Below, piece by piece: positions 60,345-64,000 of a stretch of 64,000 nt of DNA. The DNA is from Sycobia sp. Sy_11. Taxonomy: Eukaryota > Arthropoda > Insecta > Hymenoptera > Epichrysomallidae. The stretch covers positions 7,541,001-7,605,000 of the forward strand of contig JACCIC010000003.1 of assembly GCA_018907035.1 (NCBI GenBank). Reading direction: 5' to 3'. Under the pieces are notes generated by a model. It worked only from the letters and a program-made list of their open reading frames with translations. It had not been told where the DNA came from and did not search any database. Made by a program: the position numbers and the translations under genes. Each line of letters opens with the position of its first letter. The stretch's first letter is position 1.

Positions 60345-61137
60345 TATACGTACACAGGTTACCTCGCAGTAGAACTATGGACGCAGTAGCAAGTCTCGGC
60401 AATGAGCAGCGCCTGAGTCGTAAACAAAGCTGTAATGGAGCTTCGATAAGCTGTTGTTTATTTTTAGCTAGCGGCCGACTGTCACCGATGCTCGGACTTG
60501 GCAATAATTACACGTAACCATTAGCGCATCGTGCGGCGCAGTTACGAAGGAGCCGAACCTTGACCCTGCTACGCCCGTCTCTTCATTGTTCGTGCCCCCG
60601 TAGGAGAACCGAAATGATCGCGTTGTCCATTAGCCGGCCAACATTACGAGTCGCGCTAACGATCTGCGACTGTAACGAATAGTTGTAACGTACACACCGG
60701 GAAAGCCTGTACACCTCGCTGTACTCGTGCGTATGCCAGAAAATCCGTATAAGCCGCGTCTCATGCACGCGCGCGCATGCATAAAATAGTCTCTCTTTCT
60801 TTCTATCCCTCCGTCTCCTTCTCGCATGAGAAACTGCGAGCAGTCCTCTCGGGACGGGCGAAAAAAATAAATGAAATGAGAACGAAAGAGAGAACAACAA
60901 CGAGGCAAAGCGTAAACGGTCGACGAATATCTTTTTCGCACTCGTCCCGTCTGTATATATATATATATACGGTCCAGAAAACCTTCGAACGATGCGTTTC
61001 TTGCACGCGCTTTATATAGGCCCATTTCGACGCTCGAGCGTAATATAAATGTGCATGTGAAAAAGTAACCCCCACCCCCTCCCCCCACTTCCAAAGAGTA
61101 TTACGGCTTTTTGTACATTATAATAACGTCGATTGGT
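60345..61137. other. mixed non-coding sequence
   Basis: GC-balanced; frames on both strands lack recognised domains; short TA run near 60953-60970. Confidence 0.45.
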
Positions 61138-61180
61138 GCGCGCGCGCGCGCGCGTGTGTGTGCGTACGCGCGCGCTCGCG
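61138..61180. repeat. (GC)n-(GT)n alternating tract
   Basis: 43 bp, almost all alternating purine-pyrimidine, with a CGTACG centre. A CACACA/TGTGTG inverted patch follows at 61333-61368. Confidence 0.9.
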
Positions 61181-61710
61181 AGATTTTGTAATCTAATTAA
61201 CCTGTTGCGTGCGGCAATTTCATCTCACTTCGGCGAGAGCTCGCCGGTCAGTAAATATTAGATATAATGCTAATTAAAAAAGAAAAGGATCGCGCCATTG
61301 CGCAAGCGTGCGGGCATAAATTTGCGTGCGTATGTGCACACACACACGCACACACACACATGTGTGTACGTCGGCATGTATAACAGCTGCAGCGCTCTTT
61401 TGTAATAACCCGTGTGTTATACGCTTACACGTTTCTCGGAGTCAAAGTTAGCGCCTTCCCCTTTGTCGTTGACAAAAAGAGAGTTGGAAAACAAGGAAAA
61501 ATACGGGGGGTGGGGGGTTTCTGGTCAAGCCGCAGATGTTTAGATGCTACAATTCCATAATTTTCACGCTTAGGTGCCGCTGATGTGGCCGTAAGGAAGG
61601 GGGGGTGGTGGGTCTTTAGCCATCGGACGGTCTACACCCTCGAATAAACTGACGCACCCAAGGATGACCCACTATGTAAGCAAAGAAGGTCCCTAGCCAT
61701 ACACACGCAT

Positions 61711-61713
<3 letters not shown>
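61181..61713. other. mixed non-coding sequence
   Basis: G-runs near 61505-61518 and 61599-61611; no gene seen. Confidence 0.45.

Positions 61714-61747
<34 letters not shown>
61714..61747. repeat. (AC)n microsatellite
   Basis: 34-bp AC tract. Confidence 0.95.
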
Positions 61748-61754
<7 letters not shown>

Positions 61755-62044
61755 GTGTTTTCTTATTATAGTCCCGTCGAAAAACTTGGACTCGCGGTGT
61801 ATAAAAGATAGACTCACGAGCGAGGCGGGAGACATATAAACGCAGTCAGACTCATACACATACACACACACACAACCCGAGGCGTGAGAAACCGGCGACC
61901 GCCACGAAGAAGACGGGCCTCTCCTTCGTCGGTGCGGTTACATAGTGTGGGTATAGATATATGTATAAACTCGCTCTATCGGGAGAAAGAAAAAGAGAGG
62001 GAAGAGCGCAAGCTAGCCGGCTTCTGGCTCCTCTGCAGAGCACT

Positions 62045-62084
62045 ACTGCTACTGCTACTGCTGCTGCTGCTGCTGCTGCTGCTG
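62045..62084. repeat. (CTG)n microsatellite
   Basis: CTA/CTG triplets giving poly-Leu or poly-Ala frames on the two strands; probably not coding, since the flanks lack a domain. Confidence 0.85.
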
Positions 62085-62449
62085 TGGCCGCTGCCTCTGC
62101 TGTCCCCTCTCTCTCTCTCACCCACTCACACATATACATACGTGTATTTTACCGCAGTCTTTGTGCGCCAGTACGCTCTTCTATATATACCGAGCAGAAG
62201 GCGCAACTTCGCTCATCCTCTCGCTATCTTTCTAGGCTATATGCCAGTACACGTATACGCGGTGTTCGCCAAGGTAATGGATCGACGTAACGCACGTCGT
62301 GAAAGAAAAGCCGTATGCAAATGTAAATATCGGAATAGAAATTTTGCGAATTGTGTTGCGCGACGGTTTATGCCGATTTTTAGCAGCCAGCGACAACCTC
62401 ACAGAATTGGTACTGGTGTTGTAATAAAAAAAAAAAAAATCGGGTAGAT

Positions 62450-63548
62450 AAATCGACTCAATTTTGATCAACTGCGGATGAGAAAATCGAAAGCCAACAA
62501 AGTCAAATCCACTGCATTTATACAGGTAATGCTTTTTTTACTCGTTGTAACCCAAATTTTTTTTTTGTTAAAGACACAATTCTGGACCTTCTAGTGGGCT
62601 GATTGAAATTAGCACGTATCTACTGCAGAAAGCAATTCATAACTATCCAAAACGCTTATTGATTTTGCCCTGGTAAGAATGTAAATATTTTTAAAGAACT
62701 GATAAAAAATCTTAACCAGCCGTTATGTATCAAAAAACGGTTTAAGCTAAAATGGCCAAATGTTACTCTATAGTTAAAGAAAATTCGAGATAAATAATCG
62801 TCGACAATTTTGAAGTCCAACTCACGGGCCTCAAATAGAATGTTAACCTCTAATTAATTTGAAACGATAACCAACATAAACATTCAGGATACCCGGTTAT
62901 TGGTCAAAAATTGATTAAAAAAACGACTCCGGTATCCTTTTGTCTATGATTAATGCCCATAAATCTCCAATAACTGGTCTTTATACGTTGACTTTTTTAA
63001 TTGTCCTAAATAGATACAAAACAACGTTTCATTTTGGTAAAAAATTTGGTTAAGAATAATGCCGAATTCTTGGACGTTTTGAAAGACATTACTAAACTGG
63101 AGACTTCTTGGTATAAAAATGTCCCGATTTCTAGGGAGGCTTAGCTTCATGTTCATTGCTAAATATTACATGGCTACAGAAAACACCTAAAATGCCGATT
63201 TGATCTACATACCTATACAATGTTCAATTTTTTCGGCATTCAATTGGCAGTCAGACCAAGCAATAGGCAGAGAACAACAACGCATAATTTTCCTAAACCG
63301 TGCCGCACTTCTAGCGACTTACAGCGATGAGAGTAAAAACAAATGACCCTTAAAGCATAACTTTTACTTCCCGATACCGATCTTCTACGCCGATCAATTA
63401 CCTGAAAGACTCCGTGTGTACGTGCCAGGATCGGCATCGGTCCGCGCTGCGAGTCTGAGCGCGCCTTTGTTAGACGCGCGGCTACTGCTACTTTATGTAT
63501 ACACGTGTAGATGAGCATTTAGGTGCGTTAGAGACTTACCTATATATA

Positions 63549-63550
<2 letters not shown>
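62450..63550. other. AT-rich non-coding sequence
   Basis: Holds the short hairpin at 62886 and two unrecognised minus-strand frames (62950-63156 and 63240-63518). A consensus minus-strand donor AG|GTAAGT lies at about 63535-63542. Confidence 0.45.
62886..62938. repeat. short hairpin around AGGATACC
   Basis: AGGATACCCGG (62886-62896) pairs with CCGGTATCCT (62929-62938) with one bulged base, around a loop of 32 nt in AT-rich DNA. Confidence 0.4.

Positions 63551-63592
<42 letters not shown>
63551..63592. repeat. (TA)n microsatellite
   Basis: 42-bp pure TA tract. Confidence 0.95.
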
Positions 63593-63595
<3 letters not shown>

Positions 63596-63938
63596 GGAGG
63601 GTTTTGAAGCCCGTTGGAAAAGCGGTATAAAGATCGGAAGTGGAGATAGGGGAAACGCGAACGGTGCAGTAGCCCGATGGCCACCGTTGCCGATTTTTCG
63701 GTGAAGATAAAGCGAGGAACGAGGGAAAGAGAAAGAGGAGGGGGAGGGGGTAGAGAGTTCGTTCGACTCGGCTTGGAGTCCGTGCTCGCGTCGGTAATTT
63801 GTCGAGTTTGTACGTTTTTCGAGAGGGAGATAAGAACCGGGAGCCAGTTTCGAGTTCCCTCTCCTCCTTCTCCGGTACGTGTAGCTCGTCTGCAGAGCGT
63901 GCAGTAGTATATTACTAAACTAGACAGTTGACAGCTTC

Positions 63939-63943
<5 letters not shown>

Positions 63944-63992
<49 letters not shown>
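63944..63992. repeat. (TA)n microsatellite
   Basis: About 48-bp TA tract ending at the window edge in TACATACACA. Confidence 0.95.
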
Positions 63993-63996
<4 letters not shown>

Positions 63997-64000
63997 CACA

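Noticed and set aside
63530..63545. Minus-strand exon ending at AG|GTAAGT
   Set aside because: The exon side would be the (TA)n tract; no coding or supporting acceptor is visible.
1..64000. CRISPR array, prophage, bacterial operon or plasmid features
   Set aside because: No spaced direct repeats, no gene clusters with ribosome binding sites, and overall structure typical of animal non-coding DNA.
1..64000. Telomeric TTAGG arrays or rRNA/histone clusters
   Set aside because: No such repeats or conserved sequences were seen.

Overview
The window reads as non-coding nuclear DNA from an insect. The most likely source is a hymenopteran such as an ant or parasitoid wasp; this is an inference. Supporting signs: very dense dinucleotide microsatellites, GC-rich islands full of CG dinucleotides with no visible CpG depletion beside strongly AT-rich blocks, no bacterial-style gene packing, and traces of insect-type mobile elements. 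I found no gene that can be annotated with confidence, and no tRNA, rRNA, known microRNA or CRISPR array. Most open frames are translations of microsatellites (runs of Tyr-Ile, Thr-His, Ser-Leu, Arg-Glu, Cys-Val). The window is probably intergenic or the inside of one or more large introns.

Layout. 1-20,000: frequent (TA)n, (GT)n and (CT)n tracts, GC-rich islands at about 10.0-11.4 kb, 14.9-15.3 kb and 16.3-16.8 kb, plus small hairpins at 5.4, 7.7 and 11.1-11.3 kb. 20,000-29,500: fewer repeats; at 27.0-27.5 kb a short hairpin lies next to a 355-bp foldback structure. 29,500-36,500: repeats return, with a 25-T run inside a non-repetitive stretch and an AT-rich block at 34.6-35.5 kb. 36,500-41,000: repeat-poor, with a possible decayed non-LTR retrotransposon near 37.9-38.2 kb and a degenerate direct repeat at 40.6-40.9 kb. 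41,000-50,600: the densest repeats, a GC-rich island with promoter-like signals at 44.6-45.1 kb, a possible short transposon at 46.6-46.9 kb and a degenerate tandem repeat at 49.4 kb. 50,600-54,000: AT-rich, holding a minus-strand fragment with the signature of bacterial glucose-1-phosphate thymidylyltransferase (RmlA). 54,000-64,000: microsatellites, GC-rich islands and a small mariner-like inverted-repeat element at 60.2-60.3 kb.

No set of genes can be shown to work together. The leads most worth checking are the RmlA-like relic (51.3-51.6 kb), the foldback and hairpin pair (26.97-27.52 kb), the candidate core promoter (44.65-44.84 kb) and the mobile-element relics.
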